64,000 bases of DNA, from assembly GCA_034770075.1 (NCBI GenBank), contig CM068380.1:40132695-40196694 (forward strand), in the 5' to 3' direction. Of this stretch, positions 1 through 10,909 are shown one piece after another. This DNA is from Aralia elata (taxonomy: Eukaryota; Streptophyta; Magnoliopsida; Apiales; Araliaceae). The notes under the pieces were generated by a model that saw only the letters and a list, made by a program, of their open reading frames with translations, ran no database searches and had not been told where the DNA came from. Position 1 is the stretch's first letter. The number at the start of each line of letters is the position of its first letter. The position numbers and the translations under genes are program-made.

Positions 1-386
1 GAGTTTGTTTTCCGTGCAATCCAACCTCGTGTTGTCCCATGATATAACATAACCTCTTCAGCTTTCTTGGACATCCATAATGCCATAAGAACGCTAATCC
101 TTCCATTAATTGACACATATCTTCATTAATGATTAGACGATACAAACGAACATGATGAACACTATCTCGAACGCTTGACTTGCATTGATTTGGTCTTACT
201 ACATAGATCATATCTAGCAATCCCAAATCACATGAATGACCCTCTCCGTGATGTTCATATGAATTGAGCTCCAATGTAATCATCCTTGAGTAGATTCTAG
301 CCCAATTACTTGAATTCGTTTGTTGAACCCTCGAAGCTTGAGTTGAGCTGATGACACTTGATGCGAACTTGGTCAGGATCTCATCA
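1..386 (-). repeat. 3' LTR of element A (partial)
   Basis: Matches 4692-5077 base for base without gaps apart from about 10 substitutions. The minus-strand LTR start reads TGATGAGATCC and is preceded by the polypurine tract at 387-400. The rest of this LTR is outside the window. Confidence 0.9.
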
Positions 387-421
387 TTCCCCCCTCTTCA
401 AAAGGATTTGTCCTCAAATCC
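387..421 (-). promoter_or_regulatory. Polypurine tract of A with upstream AGGA-loop hairpin
   Basis: On the minus strand the 14 bases before the 3' LTR read TGAAGAGGGGGGAA, a typical plus-strand priming tract. Immediately upstream (404-421) lies a perfect 7-bp hairpin, GGATTTG-AGGA-CAAATCC. The same arrangement recurs in the other gypsy elements of the window. Confidence 0.8.
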
Positions 422-1010
422 AACATCTCCCCTTGAAAATGATATATCCACAAACTGATCCTACACCCAAACAAACCAAGTTAGAAGCGTCAAACAAAAC
501 ATAATCATAATTCTCACCAATCACATGTAATAGATAAATAAGGTAAGTAAGAATATGAAAATAATCAATAGAACTTCTAACTCCCTCAAGACACAAAATA
601 GCAATATCAAGCATCTTCCTCGAGTTAACACGAACCACTAATGAAGATCTCCTTCCAAATGATGATCGAATCGGCATATCTCCATGTAAGCTCTTCGAAT
701 AATAACCTGGAAACTTAAACTCTTGTTCTCTTTGACTCAAACACTTCGCCAAACTAACATGATACTCTCGCACATGTAAGCCAATTTTTTCCATAACACT
801 AAACATATAATAACAAACTAAATTAGAAACTAAAGTAAAAATGCAATCGACAGTAATTCCTAATAACATAAATGCATATATAATAAAACAAAAATTATGA
901 AAAGTTCTATCTCCTCCTAGATCAAAAATCAACATATAGAACTCCTCATAAAGCATAATCTCCCATCCATGAATTCCCGGATCAAAACACAATCTGATGA
1001 ACTTGACCAT
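414..1010 (-). pseudogene. C-terminal part of the element A coding frame (unrecognised)
   Basis: An open stretch of 198 codons, in the same reading frame as 1026-2285, 2292-3101 and 3147-3566. It ends inside the hairpin/polypurine tract before the 3' LTR. I do not recognise a domain. The start contains FDPGI/FDLGG motifs that belong to a 60-bp tandem repeat continuing from the upstream ORF, and the rest is hydrophobic and Cys/Tyr-rich. It is probably the degenerate tail of the element polyprotein or read-through noncoding sequence. The shared frame is what makes it worth recording. Confidence 0.4.
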
Positions 1011-1175
1011 TCATAGATATACCCATCAACAAATTCCCGGATCAAAAGTGAACCTTATGATCTCGATCATTTGCACTAACTTCCATTCCAATGCACCCGG
1101 GTCAAATATCAAAATTTGAAACTCTTCACGTTGCATCCGCAAGCGCTCTTGAATTCCTGGATTAAACACAAAATA
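905..1175 (-). repeat. Degenerate ~60-bp tandem repeat encoding F(D/N)PG motifs
   Basis: The plus-strand core CCCGGATCAAA and variants recur near 918, 976, 1036, 1100 and 1155, about 60 bases apart. On the minus strand each copy encodes FDPGI, FDPGA, FNPGI or FDLGG, with a hydrophobic/acidic spacer of about 15 residues. The repeat spans the stop near 1026 and stays in frame on both sides. Confidence 0.65.
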
Positions 1176-2285
1176 AAACAAATCAACAAGTTCATGTTGT
1201 CTAATCATGGAAAACTCAAGAAACTCAAAATCACATGCAAAATCTACTAGAATAAAATCCAAAACACTTCCCTTTAGACTTTCAATGCATTGCCCAAATT
1301 GTTTCGCATAATGAATCATGTTTTTCTCCTCGATGAGTATGAACCCATCCTGAATCTGCAAAACAAAATCACCCTTTCTCTTTCCACCGACATTAACATA
1401 TCCAAAATCACGTAATATCATCAATGGAATAAAAAGGCTACTTCTAACTACAACAAACGAAAACTCAACAACATATGGACGATGATCACAAACAAACTCA
1501 ACAAGTGCTAAAGAATTTTTCCAAGCATTAATAAAAATAGGAATATCATCAAAATAAATATTATCAACTTTTCCCATGAAAAAATGAAAAATATGATTTA
1601 ATTTGAAAACACTTAATACATTAGCTAGTCCAAATGATCTAACTAAATACGTATGTAAACCATATCTCAATCCAATCTGATGATAATCACTTTTCAATTC
1701 AATACCCAATGATAGTAATTCTTTCCCATTCAAGAGAACATTCTCAAAATCATGCAATGATAACAACTCTAATGGAAAGACATTACCAAATGATAACAAA
1801 TCATGCAATGGAGATTTCTCAACTGAAGAATCATGATCACTACCATTATCAATTAATGACATGCTATGTAAAGATTGATTAACACCAAAACCTAATTCAA
1901 CATGTGAATGAAAAACCCTAGAATGAGTTTCATGCAAGTATAAACGTTGAAAATGAAAATACCCACAATAATCACTAGAATAAATTCTACGAAGATATGC
2001 ACTTTGACAATGAGAATTTACCAAATGATGGTAGGAATATTGACAACGAGAATATAACGCATGCTCATAAACTAACTCAACAAATATCAAATATCCTCCA
2101 TAATTTATGATAAAGACGATTTTACCCTCAAAATAGCCAAACACAAATTTATCCATAGAAGCATGCAAAACATGTTTTAAATAACTCATGAAAATACTAG
2201 ATGTATTAGTTAATCTAACAAAGATAACTATCCACCTATACAATCCACATGTTAACACAATTTCCCATTTATCACAAAATCTCAT
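1026..2285 (-). pseudogene. Long ORF of element A with eroded reverse-transcriptase segments
   Basis: 419 codons without a stop. Around residues 196-255 the order of segments resembles a gypsy RT palm: SDYHQI (compare SGYHQI), then a YGLHTYLVRSFGLAN stretch (compare the Y..MPFGL.NAP region), then NIYFDDIPIF, keeping a YFDD-like catalytic box. Another stretch near residues 33-60 (YLKHVLHASMDKFVF) looks like a second, poorer copy of the RT segment preceding the catalytic box. The remainder has no recognisable RNase H or integrase, and the last 40 residues carry the FDPG repeat. The gene is probably non-functional as an RT. The unusual point is that so divergent a sequence has stayed open in the same frame as the flanking ORFs. 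Confidence 0.55.
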
Positions 2286-2291
2286 GCTAAT

Positions 2292-3101
2292 TTAATTAGG
2301 CAATATCATCACATGGTCATCACCTAATGTAGACAAAACATAAGTACTATGCAATTTATCACACATATTATCCAAGCAAAGAAAATAATATCGATACTTG
2401 TTTACCAATTCGAAATCGATGCACAAGCTAGACGTCTTATCCTCCTTAGGTACTATGATCTCATGAATAGCACACGAACTCATGTCTTCATCCAAGATAC
2501 CCGCCTTGATGACGATGGGCTCCATCAATTCTCCAACCCACCGTTGTAACTCCGTTGTCTCCTCGGGAATACTACAAGCTGGCTGATACGGAATGATAGC
2601 TCGGGGTATGTCATCAACAACCTGTACAAGAGACAAAATAGAACGAGACAAAAAAGAGTTAATCTTGTCAGTATTCAAAAGCGTCGTCTTGTACGAATGT
2701 ATAGTCATTGGCTTTTCAAAATACAACTCACTTTCCAACTCACTATCCTCTCTTTTTTTACTCTTACTCTCCACTGTTTCTTTCTCTCGTTTATTTTCAC
2801 TCTCATTCTTTTTATTCTCCCGTTTCTTTTCATTCTCTTTTTCACACTTTTCTTTTTCACACTCAATCTTTTTTTTAATTTCTTTTTGTTGTTCACTTTC
2901 TTTCCCTTGATCATAATCTTTCCGTACAATCGCTAGATCTTCACGGACTTCGTCATGTACGCTGGAACCTAACAATTCTCCTTGGATAGCATTCTCTATT
3001 CCATCTTCTTCCTTTCTCGGCTGATCTTGGACCTTTTGCTCCTTAGAGACGTCTTGTCGCTGCTTCAAATAACCATCCCTTATCTCATTATATGTTCTCA
3101 T
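2292..3101 (-). pseudogene. Element A linker with charged coiled-coil-like region and RT N-terminus
   Basis: 269 codons, in frame with the gag fragment upstream and the 419-codon ORF downstream. Residues about 55-125 are an extremely charged Lys/Glu-rich run, which is low complexity and possibly coiled coil. From about residue 178 the sequence follows the N-terminal RT pattern of gypsy elements: a PEETTELQRWVGELME stretch, then an IVPKEDKTSSLCIDFELVNK stretch corresponding to the P.K.DG..R.C.D...(I/L)NK region, then LDNMCDKLHSTYVLSTLG. The catalytic domain is recognisable but eroded. I do not see a protease active-site triplet between gag and RT. Confidence 0.6.
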
Positions 3102-3146
3102 GATGTCCTCAAATGATGCTGGTTCAATATATGCCCTAGGAGTTTC

Positions 3147-3566
3147 TCATAGTTGTCTCTGATGCGAATCTCCATGCCTATCTATCCGTCTATGAACCTC
3201 CTTGTCATCATCCCATGTTGAACGCCTTGAAGCTTGATCTTTATGCCTTAGAGATGCATATTCATTCTTCCTACTAGGTTGTACTGGAGCATACCGCCTC
3301 CTCATCACGGTTTTCAACTCTTCCCACATCTCGATCAGATGCTCTCCATATTTTCTCCTATCACGTTCAAATTGAGCCCACCATGTTGCTGCATGTCCTG
3401 AAAAATCTAGAACTGCAAGTTTGAACTTCTTTTGGTCGGAATATTCATGATAGCCAAACTCTCGTTCCTTCCTTTCCTCCCAACTCAAATAAGCTTCAGG
3501 ATCGCACCTACCTTGAAAAGACCTCTTTTGCCACTCATAATTATTTTCACAATTATATCCATACAT
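3147..3566 (-). pseudogene. gag: gag (Retrotrans_gag-type) fragment of element A
   Basis: Capsid-like protein of a Ty3/gypsy element. The translation contains FQGRCDPEAYLSWEERKE, KKFKLAVLDFSGHAATWWAQF and a WEELKTVMRRRYAP stretch, the conserved core of the Retrotrans_gag family (F.G..DPE.YL.W, L.F...A..WW, W.EL....R.R). The ATG at 3566 lies about 450 bases downstream of the primer binding site, and the frame continues past the stop at 3147 into the charged linker ORF. No zinc knuckle is visible. The gag N-terminus is probably missing or in the unrecognised leader. Confidence 0.75.
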
Positions 3567-4012
3567 GATTGCAGCAAAACAAATGTTAGTACATAAAGAA
3601 AGATTTTCTCACACACTCCCTTACGTGTTTCGCTCAAACAATGTATCGCACAATTATGAATTCGCTCGTGTATCACTCTATTGGCTTTTACCCTCAATTG
3701 ATCTCACACTCTTGCCTTTTACCACTCTAATTCCCTCTTATAGGTTCTTTTTGAATTCACCAAACAAATATCACAATTTTCTTTTTAATTCAATAAGAAC
3801 TTATCACAAAACAAAATATAGCAAGTGTGACGTACGATAACAACCAAAATTTCACGATCACCAATTAAAATTCTCTTCAATGAAATCCCAATGTCTTCAA
3901 ACTTACGGATACCCAAGCAACTTACAATAACAATAATTTCCCCAACAATAACTGAATTTTTTTTACTCTTCAATAAGAAAAATAAAAATAGATAACTCGT
4001 TAGAAAGGCTTA
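3567..4012 (-). other. 5' leader of element A
   Basis: AT-rich stretch between the primer binding site and the gag ATG. Short ORFs exist but none shows a domain. I see nothing else here. Confidence 0.4.
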
Positions 4013-4024
4013 GCTTTGATACCA
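4013..4024 (-). promoter_or_regulatory. Primer binding site of element A
   Basis: The minus strand reads TGGTATCAAAGC two bases after the 5' LTR end. This is one base from TGGTATCAGAGC, the usual initiator-Met tRNA complement in gypsy and copia elements (and the exact form at 60421-60432). Confidence 0.85.
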
Positions 4025-4026
4025 AA

Positions 4027-5077
4027 TGATAGACTCCACGACACACTTGCATGAGGTAATCGTCGCCCGGATCGTTTCCAGCAAGTTATGAAGGTGGAAC
4101 GCTTACAACACCTTAACCCAACGTCTATATTGAGACGAGAACCTTGGTACAATTGCTTTGCGCTAGGAAGATTGCGTTGAATGAAACACCAACGACACCT
4201 TGACCCAATGTCTATAAAGAGACAAGAACCAAAAGTACAATCGACGATTGATGTATAATAGAATGACGCCACAAACAACTATGAATTGTTGTATGATAAG
4301 TCGATAATTGAATCTCAAGAAAACTAAGAAATTAATCTAGGACTTCCCAAAGAACCAAAAGATAAGAAAAATCTCTCAAGAATTTTATTAATCAAAAATA
4401 GTCTCTTATTACATAAGCCATGTATTCTATTTATACTAATACATAGAAACCCTAATTCTATAAGGAAATAAGAATTTGAATGGATATAAAAAACTAACTA
4501 ATAAACAATAAGGAAATCAATCCCTATCTAAGAAATATCCTAGTTACAATAGAAATATAGAAATATACTGAAATCCCTAAAATTAAGGAAGAAATCCGCG
4601 TCCCAAACTGTCAAAACGTGTCTGCCTCGAAAAACGCTCCAGCAAAATTTGAGAGTTCTCACCGGGGCGAGAACCCTGAATCCCAACTTCTGAGTTTGTT
4701 TTCCGTGCAATCCAACCTCGTGTTGTCCCATGATATAACATAACCTCTTCAGCTTTCTTGGACATCCATAACGCCATAAGAACACTAATCCTTCCATTAA
4801 TTGACACATATCTTCATTAATGATTAGACGATACAAACGAACATGATGAACACTATCTCGAACGCTTGACTTGCATTGATTTGGTCTTACTACATAGATC
4901 GTATCTAGCATTCCCAAATCACATGAATGACCATCTCCGTGATGTTCATATGAATTGAGCTCCAATGTAAGCATCCTTGAGTAGATTCTAGCCCAATTAC
5001 TTGAATTCGTTTGTTGAACCCTCGAAGCTTGAGTTTAGTTGATGACGCTTGATGCGAACCTGGTCAGGATCTCATCA
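4027..5077 (-). repeat. 5' LTR of element A (complete, 1051 bp)
   Basis: Bounded by TGAT...ATCA on the plus strand. One edge is set by the primer binding site, the other by the point where copia LTR sequence begins (5078). The last 386 bases match the left LTR. ORFs inside are chance openings. Confidence 0.88.
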
Positions 5078-6042
5078 CTATTTAATTTACTTAAATAAAT
5101 AATATTTATTCTACAATAAGGGTAAGCCCCCTTAGCGATCAACGACTTTCCAGATAATATAGATCTTAACATTAATCACAAAAGAACCTTTCAGCGAATA
5201 GTTACCGTATAATTCAATCCTTTTACCAAATAATGCCCCAATTAAATATAAGACATGGAATTACTGTCAAGTCTTATTTTATTTAATTATATGTATTTCA
5301 ATTCTTAAATGCACAACTCTAAATAATGCAAATTAGAAACTCCTTTCTAATTTCATTCTGCCTTGGCCAAGGACTACTAAGTTATATCATTTATCAAATC
5401 ACATAGGACATTCTCATCTTTTACTAGATGTGGTAGATTCTTTGTTGACCATTCACCTATCTCCATGTATAACTTATTATACCCAAGTATACCCTTTGAT
5501 ATACCCTAAAGGTCTTAAGGGACATGTCAAAGTATAACTCATCATACACAAGATACTATAATTATCTCAAGTCCAAGGATCACTTGTACTACTATCATTA
5601 GAAGAATTCCTATTGACAGACAAGTAAAACCCTATTAGGTATTCCTTTTGCGAGTCACGTTCAGTGAACTTATTCTCCAATAAACACCTATATACTTTCT
5701 TTAGTGTCTCCACACAAATAATTATGAGATCAATCATCCTCTTCCTAAGAACAAGCAAAGTATGTACCAATCTATCCGGGTTCACTAATCCCCTTTTAGC
5801 AATCCAACAAACGATTTTAATTTTAAGCTTTCTAAGAATTTAGATCTCATTAGCATGATCATCATCATGATTCTAAAAGTATTGCTTAAAATTATGGGTT
5901 TATTACATATAACATAACAACACCATATAGATAAAGTAAAATGCCTTTAATAAATTAATTTTTTTATTAATAAATGAATAAAATTACAAAGTATATGCTA
6001 CATCATATCAAATATGATTGGCTTGTGTGCATATTACTTTCA
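5078..6042 (-). repeat. Ty1/copia LTR fragment
   Basis: Closely similar along its whole length to 44370-45307, the LTR adjoining a copia RNase H remnant. Its right edge (…ACTTTCA at 6042) is the true LTR terminus. Because no polypurine tract follows, this side faced the target DNA, which is C's gag. So it is a 5' or solo LTR in minus orientation. Element A interrupts it at 5077. Confidence 0.78.
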
Positions 6043-6048
6043 ATACAG

Positions 6049-7400
6049 TCTTGGATTGATATGAAAAAGTTATTCTTAGAGAAGTACTTCCCTGCTTCAA
6101 GAGTAGCTAACATAAGGAAGGAGATATGCAGAATCTGATAGTTCAGTGGAGATGCATTGTATGAATATTGGGAAAGGTTCAAGAAGCTATACTCTAGCTG
6201 TCCACCTCACCAGATAGACGATCAACACCTGATTCGGTACTTTTACGAGGGAGTGCTACCAATGGATAAGAGTATGATCGATGCCGCGAGTGGAGGAACA
6301 TTAGTTGACAAGACTCTGGAGGCTGTAAAGAACTTAATTGTAAACATGTCGGCCAACTCACAGCAATATAGGACAAGGAATGCTCATACACTACAAAGGG
6401 TAAATGAGGTGAGCGTAGGTCATTTGGAGCAACGGATTTCGGACTTAACTATTGTAGTTAGACAATTAGCTACAGTAAACTTGCCAGTCGCAAAGACTTG
6501 TGGTATATGTTTAATGACATGCCACAACACAGATGTATGCCCAACATTAGAAGAGGATGAGATTGTGCAACAAGCCAATGCAATGAAAAATTATCAGGCA
6601 CAACCATAGAGGAAATATGATTCCTACTCAAACACTTACAATCTAGGTTGGAGGGATCATCCCAATTTTAGTTATGGAGGAAATAGGCCACCAGCGCAAG
6701 GTGTTTTCCCACCTAGGCAGTAAGGGTTTCAGCCAACTCAACAACAGTATCCACCTAAGCAAGCAACACCTGCTAATTTTAGAACCCCTTGAAGATATGT
6801 TCAAAGTTTTCATGAACTAAGCTCAGCAATTTCAACAAGAGACAAGGACTTCCATCCACAATTTGGAGAATTAGATGAGTCAACTTGCTACTACAGTTGG
6901 TCGATTGGACTCTCAAGGTTCAGGGAAGCTACCTTCTCAAACTGTTATTAATCTAAGAGAGAATGCAAGTGCCATAACTTTCAGAAGTGGAAAACAAATG
7001 GATACACCAAAAGCCACTGTTGAGTTTGAGGAGGAAAAAGCTAAGGAGGAAGCAGATTTATAAAAGGTAATACCTAACTCTTCTATTCAGCTCAAGACTA
7101 ATCCCTTACATTTTCCCCCCTAGGAATCCTAGAACTTCAAAGAAGGATGAGCAAGAGAAGGAAATTCTGGAGACTTTCAGGAAGGTAAAGGTGAATATCC
7201 CTTTACTTGATGCAATTAAGCAAGTGCCAAGGTATGCAAAGTTTTTAAAAGAATTGTGCGCTAATAAAAGGAAATTAAAAAATGATGAAAGAGCCACTAT
7301 GGGTGAGAATGTATCAGCAGTTCTTCAAAGAAAAATGCCCAATAAGTGTAAAGATCCAGGCATGTTCACAATTCTATATAAGATAGGTAATACAGATTTA
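6049..7400 (+). pseudogene. gag: gag of element C (Athila-like), decayed
   Basis: Nucleocapsid precursor remnant. The opening SWIDMKKLFLEKYFPASR is the end of the Retrotrans_gag core (W..L...FL..YFP). After two stops near 6137 the frame continues ALYEYWERFKKLYSSCPPH, and LIRYFYEGV and DAASGGTLVDKT follow, all Athila gag hallmarks. A CGICLMTCHNTDVCP stretch (about 6498) takes the zinc-knuckle position. Further downstream are NLENQ-like, TFRSGKQ and IPLLDAIKQVPRYAKFLKELCANKR segments in shifted frames (6875-7415). The N-terminal third is missing because of the copia LTR. Confidence 0.85.
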
Positions 7401-8150
7401 AAAAAGTCATGCTAGATTTAGAAGCTTCAATTAGCGTTATGCCATTATCTGTTTATGCTTCTTTAAATCTATTCCCTTTGAAACAAATTGGTGTTATTAT
7501 TCCATTAGCTGATCGTCCTAACACTTACCTCCAAGGGGTGATTGAAGATGTCTTAGTGCAGGTGAATGAACTAATCTTTCTTACAGATTTTTACATTGTG
7601 AACATGGAGGATGATACATCTCCAAATCCTTTACATATTTTGTTAGGACAACCATTCCTAAAAATAACAAGGACAATGATTGATGTGCACAATGGGACCT
7701 TGACCATGGAGTTTAATGGTGAAAAGATTCAGTTCAACATATATGAGGCCATAAGGTATCCTAGTGATATTAATCCTGTTTTTGCTATTGATATCATTGA
7801 CTCTTTAGTGTAGGGAGCTTTTGAGCATATTCATCAGGAAAGCTTGGAGATTGCCATCAGAAACAGCATGGAATTGGACAAGGAAGAAGAGATTAAGCCA
7901 AATCAAGAATTGAAGGAAATTGTGGTTGCATTGCATTCTTCACCTAAAATTTCAGATAAGTATGCAGTTTACTCCATTCAATTACCTGTTTCGCATTAAA
8001 AGCTATTACCATCTGTTGTGCAGGCTCCAACATTAGAACTGAAACTGTTACCCGCACACTGAAGTATGCATATCTAGGGAAGGATGATACACTACCAGTG
8101 ATCATTGCAAATAATCTAACCAAGGTGTAAGACATCAAAGGTATAAGCCC
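7401..8150 (+). pseudogene. Aspartic protease region of element C
   Basis: The 7409-7813 frame begins MLDLEASISVMPLSVYASL, corresponding to the DLGASINLMP active-site neighbourhood of Athila-type retropepsins with Gly replaced by Glu. Later it has TYLQGVIEDVLVQV, FYIVNME and HILLGQPFL(K), the flap and ILGRPFL box. The sequence from 7814 to 8150 is the linker to RT, with stops and at least one frameshift (for example at 7814 and 8000). The active-site change and interruptions make it inactive. Confidence 0.8.
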
Positions 8151-8905
8151 TGCTATGTGCATGCATAAAATTCTTTTGGAGGATGGAGCCAAGCCCACTA
8201 GAGAAGCACAAAGAAGATTGAATCCACCCATGTTGGAGGTAGTGAAGAAAGAGGTGCTGAAATTGCTTGATGCGGGCATAATCTACCCTATTTTAGACAG
8301 TCAATGGGTGAGTCCGGTGCAGGTAGTACCAAAGAAATCCGAAATCACAGTCGTCAAGAATGACACCAATGAGTTGGTCCACACAAGAATGCAAACAGGA
8401 TGAAGAGTGTGTATTGACTATAGAAAATTGAATGTTGTAACTAGAAAAGATCACTTTCATCTCCCTTTTATTGATCAGATGTTAGAAAGATTAGCTGGGC
8501 ATACTTATTATTGTTTTCTAGATGGTTTTTCAGATTATAACAAGATTGTGATCGCACCCGAAGACTAGGAAAATACCACATTCACATGTCCATTCGGTAC
8601 ATTTGTGTATCGTAGGATGTCCTTTGGACTTTGTAATGCACCAGGTACTTTTCAAAGATGCATGGTGAGTATCTTTTTTGATCTTCTTAAAAATTGCATT
8701 GAAGTTTTTATGGATGATTTCAAAATTCATGGTGATTCTTTGGATGCATGTCTAGATAATTTAACTCGTGTGCTAGATAGATGCTTAGAGACTAATCTTG
8801 TTCTTAATTGGGAAAAGTGTCATTTTATGGTAGAGTAAGGTATAGTACTCAGTCATATTATTTTAGCTAGGGGATTAGAAGTTGATAAAGCTAAGATAGA
8901 AATTG
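8151..8905 (+). pseudogene. Reverse transcriptase of element C
   Basis: Gypsy RT in frame from CMHKILLEDGAKP. RRLNPPM, KLLDAGIIYPILDSQWVSPVQVVPKK, RVCIDYRKLN, LPFIDQMLERLAGH, CFLDGFSDYNKI, FRRMSFGLCNAP-like and the catalytic box EVFMDDF appear in the right order and spacing. In-frame stops occur near 8401, 8568 and 8836. SGYNQI has become SDYNKI. The RT clearly clusters by eye with B's RT (Athila type). Confidence 0.9.
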
Positions 8906-9584
8906 TTACTGCTTTGCCTTACCCTGCAAGTGTGTGGGCGATTCGCTCTTTTCTTGGACATGCAGGTTTCTATTGCAGATTTATCAACGACTTCTCGAAG
9001 ATAGCATTGCCATTGTGTAAGTTGCAACAAAAGGAGGTGGAATTCCAGTTTGATGATGAGTGCAAGGAGGCTTTTGATAAGTTGAAGAAATTGTTGACCT
9101 CAGCACCGGTGATATAACCACCAAATTGGAAATTGTCATTCCAGATCATGTGTGATCCAAGCAATTATGCAATAGGAGCTGTCTTAAGACAAAGAGTTGA
9201 TAGAGTTGTCCATGTCATTTACTATGCCTCTAGAACATTGAATGCGGCTCAGATTAATTATTCTATAACTGAAAAAGAACTTTTATCTGTTGTTTTTGCT
9301 TTAAACAAGTTTAGATCTTATATTCTTGGTACTAAAGTTGTAGTTTATTCTGACCATGTTGCTTTCAAGTATTTACTGACCAAGAAGAAATCCAAGCCTA
9401 GGATCATACGATGGATTTTGCTGTTACAAGAATTTGATCTGGAGATTCGAGATAAAAAAAGAGCAGACAACTTGGTGGCAGATTACTTGAGTAGACTGAT
9501 CAAAGATGAGTAAGCTCTACCATTACAGGACACTTTCCCAGATGTGCATCTATTTTCCATTAATGAGTCTGTACCCTGGTATGC
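8906..9584 (+). pseudogene. RNase H and start of integrase linker of element C
   Basis: IRSFLGHAGFYCRFINDFSKIA closes the RT connection. The RNase H domain follows with CDPSNYAIGAVL (first Asp box), the TEKELLSVVFALNKFR Glu box and VYSDHVAFKYL (second Asp box), ending IRDKKRADNLVADYLSRL. Stops lie near 9116 and 9511. Position 9584 is the exact edge of the element B insertion: the codons for PWYA are cut and continue YADIVNYL at 24103. Confidence 0.88.
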
Positions 9585-10712
9585 TGTTGGTCGATTTAGC
9601 TATCGATAAACATACACGTGCAAGTATACACGGTCCACAAGTAATATATGATAAGATATGAGTCGAACCCACAGGGAATTGTGACAAATAATAACCAACT
9701 ACCAATTGTGTATCAATTTGATCTAATTTAAACGATAAAGGTTTGATTGTTTGTTGATTGGTTGAGTTCACAAGTCAAGTAATGACTAAAATGCGGTAAA
9801 ATATCAAGATAGAAAGGTCTAAGATTACAATTTCCCCCAACACGTCATTTGAATCTCCTAACTCTCTCTTTTCAATCAATTATAACATACGAATTGACAA
9901 CCGAGAAATCAAAACTACATAAGAGCCTCTGTCGATGGTCAATCACGAATCTTCCTAAGCGGTGCATAGGTATATGTCTATCCTATGCACTATCAAGAGA
10001 CTAATTTCAGGAATGATTAATAGACACGTGTCACCAAATCTAGTTAATCCTCCCTTCAATTACCAACTTTCACATCGGAAGTCATTAAGAATAGATTCTC
10101 AATTGGTTGTATGCGGTAATTAGGTATATATCTATCCCAACTACTATCAAGATACCTATTATTGCAGATAATTAATAAGACACACGTCACTTAATCCGAG
10201 TAATAACCCACAATAATCTATAGTCTCGCATGTTATCATAACTAGGTCTTAACCTATAATTCGTTCGTCAAGTTCATATAGGTTCCTAAGGTAATTACGG
10301 GCCAAGCAATTAATCTAGAAAGCAAGGGTTATGACAATCAATTCACACATGCATAACTAAAATCAATAGAGAGAGAATTCAATTCAATTTAAGTGTTGGG
10401 TTCCATTACAATCTTAGAAAAGAAGGTTAGTTCATGATAGCTACAATAGACAACATTTTCAATTGATACATTGTCAAATTCGAATTACAAAGGAGATGGA
10501 AATCTAGAAATGAAACCACTTTTGAAGCTATTCAGCTGATGTTCCTTTGGTTGCTGTTGGTTTCTAACTCTCCTCCTTGGCCTTGAAATTCTTCTTGACA
10601 GAGTTCCTTAGCTTTTGGCTTGACTCAGCTTGATTTGCAGCCTTGAGCACTGTTGGTTGATGTATTTTGTAGCCTCCCTCTCTCTAGATATCTGATATGA
10701 GGCTTGGAAGAG

Positions 10713-10723
10713 ATTATATATAG
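10713..10723 (-). promoter_or_regulatory. TATA box of B-family LTR
   Basis: The minus strand reads CTATATATAAT. The same 11 bases occur at 23169-23179 and 30397-30407 in the other two LTR copies. The GC-rich block lies just upstream on the minus strand, so this fits the U3 core promoter. Confidence 0.6.
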
Positions 10724-10909
10724 TCTTCATCAAGAAACCCTAGCCAAAATCGGACAAAATGCAGCTCAGATCGCACTGAAGGTATGTCAGATTGCACTCA
10801 GGACGGCGTTGTGCGCCCGCACGGCGCTTGATGCGCGCACGCCCAGGGCCCTGCCTACCGCACGCTGGCTGCCAAGTCTGCTGCCGCACTCGCGCGCGCG
10901 CCTGCACGG

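Larger units (their letters stand above)
1..5077 (-). mobile_element. Element A: Ty3/gypsy-derived LTR retrotransposon, minus strand
   Basis: The two LTR copies (1-386, cut by the window edge, and 4027-5077) bracket an internal region with a tRNA-Met-type primer binding site next to the right LTR and a polypurine tract next to the left one, so the element reads right to left. Comparing the 386 shared LTR bases by eye gives about 10 mismatches and no indels, which makes A one of the youngest insertions here. It lies inside a copia LTR: the sequence from 5078 onward matches 44370-45307. The other target-site copy is outside the window. A gag-like domain and eroded RT are visible, but I see no RNase H, integrase or clear protease, so A is probably non-autonomous. 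Confidence 0.85.
6043..9584 (+). mobile_element. Element C, left part: Athila-like Ty3/gypsy retrotransposon
   Basis: Plus-strand gag, protease, RT and RNase H remnants run in canonical gypsy order. The 5' LTR and gag N-terminus are off the left side, beyond the copia LTR. At 9584 the frame is interrupted inside the RNase H/integrase linker (…VPWYA) by element B and resumes at 24103 (and in a duplicate at 31328). Many stops and frameshifts show that C is the oldest layer of this nest. Confidence 0.85.

Noticed and set aside
2593..2910. Plus-strand Ser/Phe/Leu-rich ORFs at 2593-2936
   Set aside because: Mirror of the Lys/Glu-rich linker coded on the minus strand; a composition shadow.
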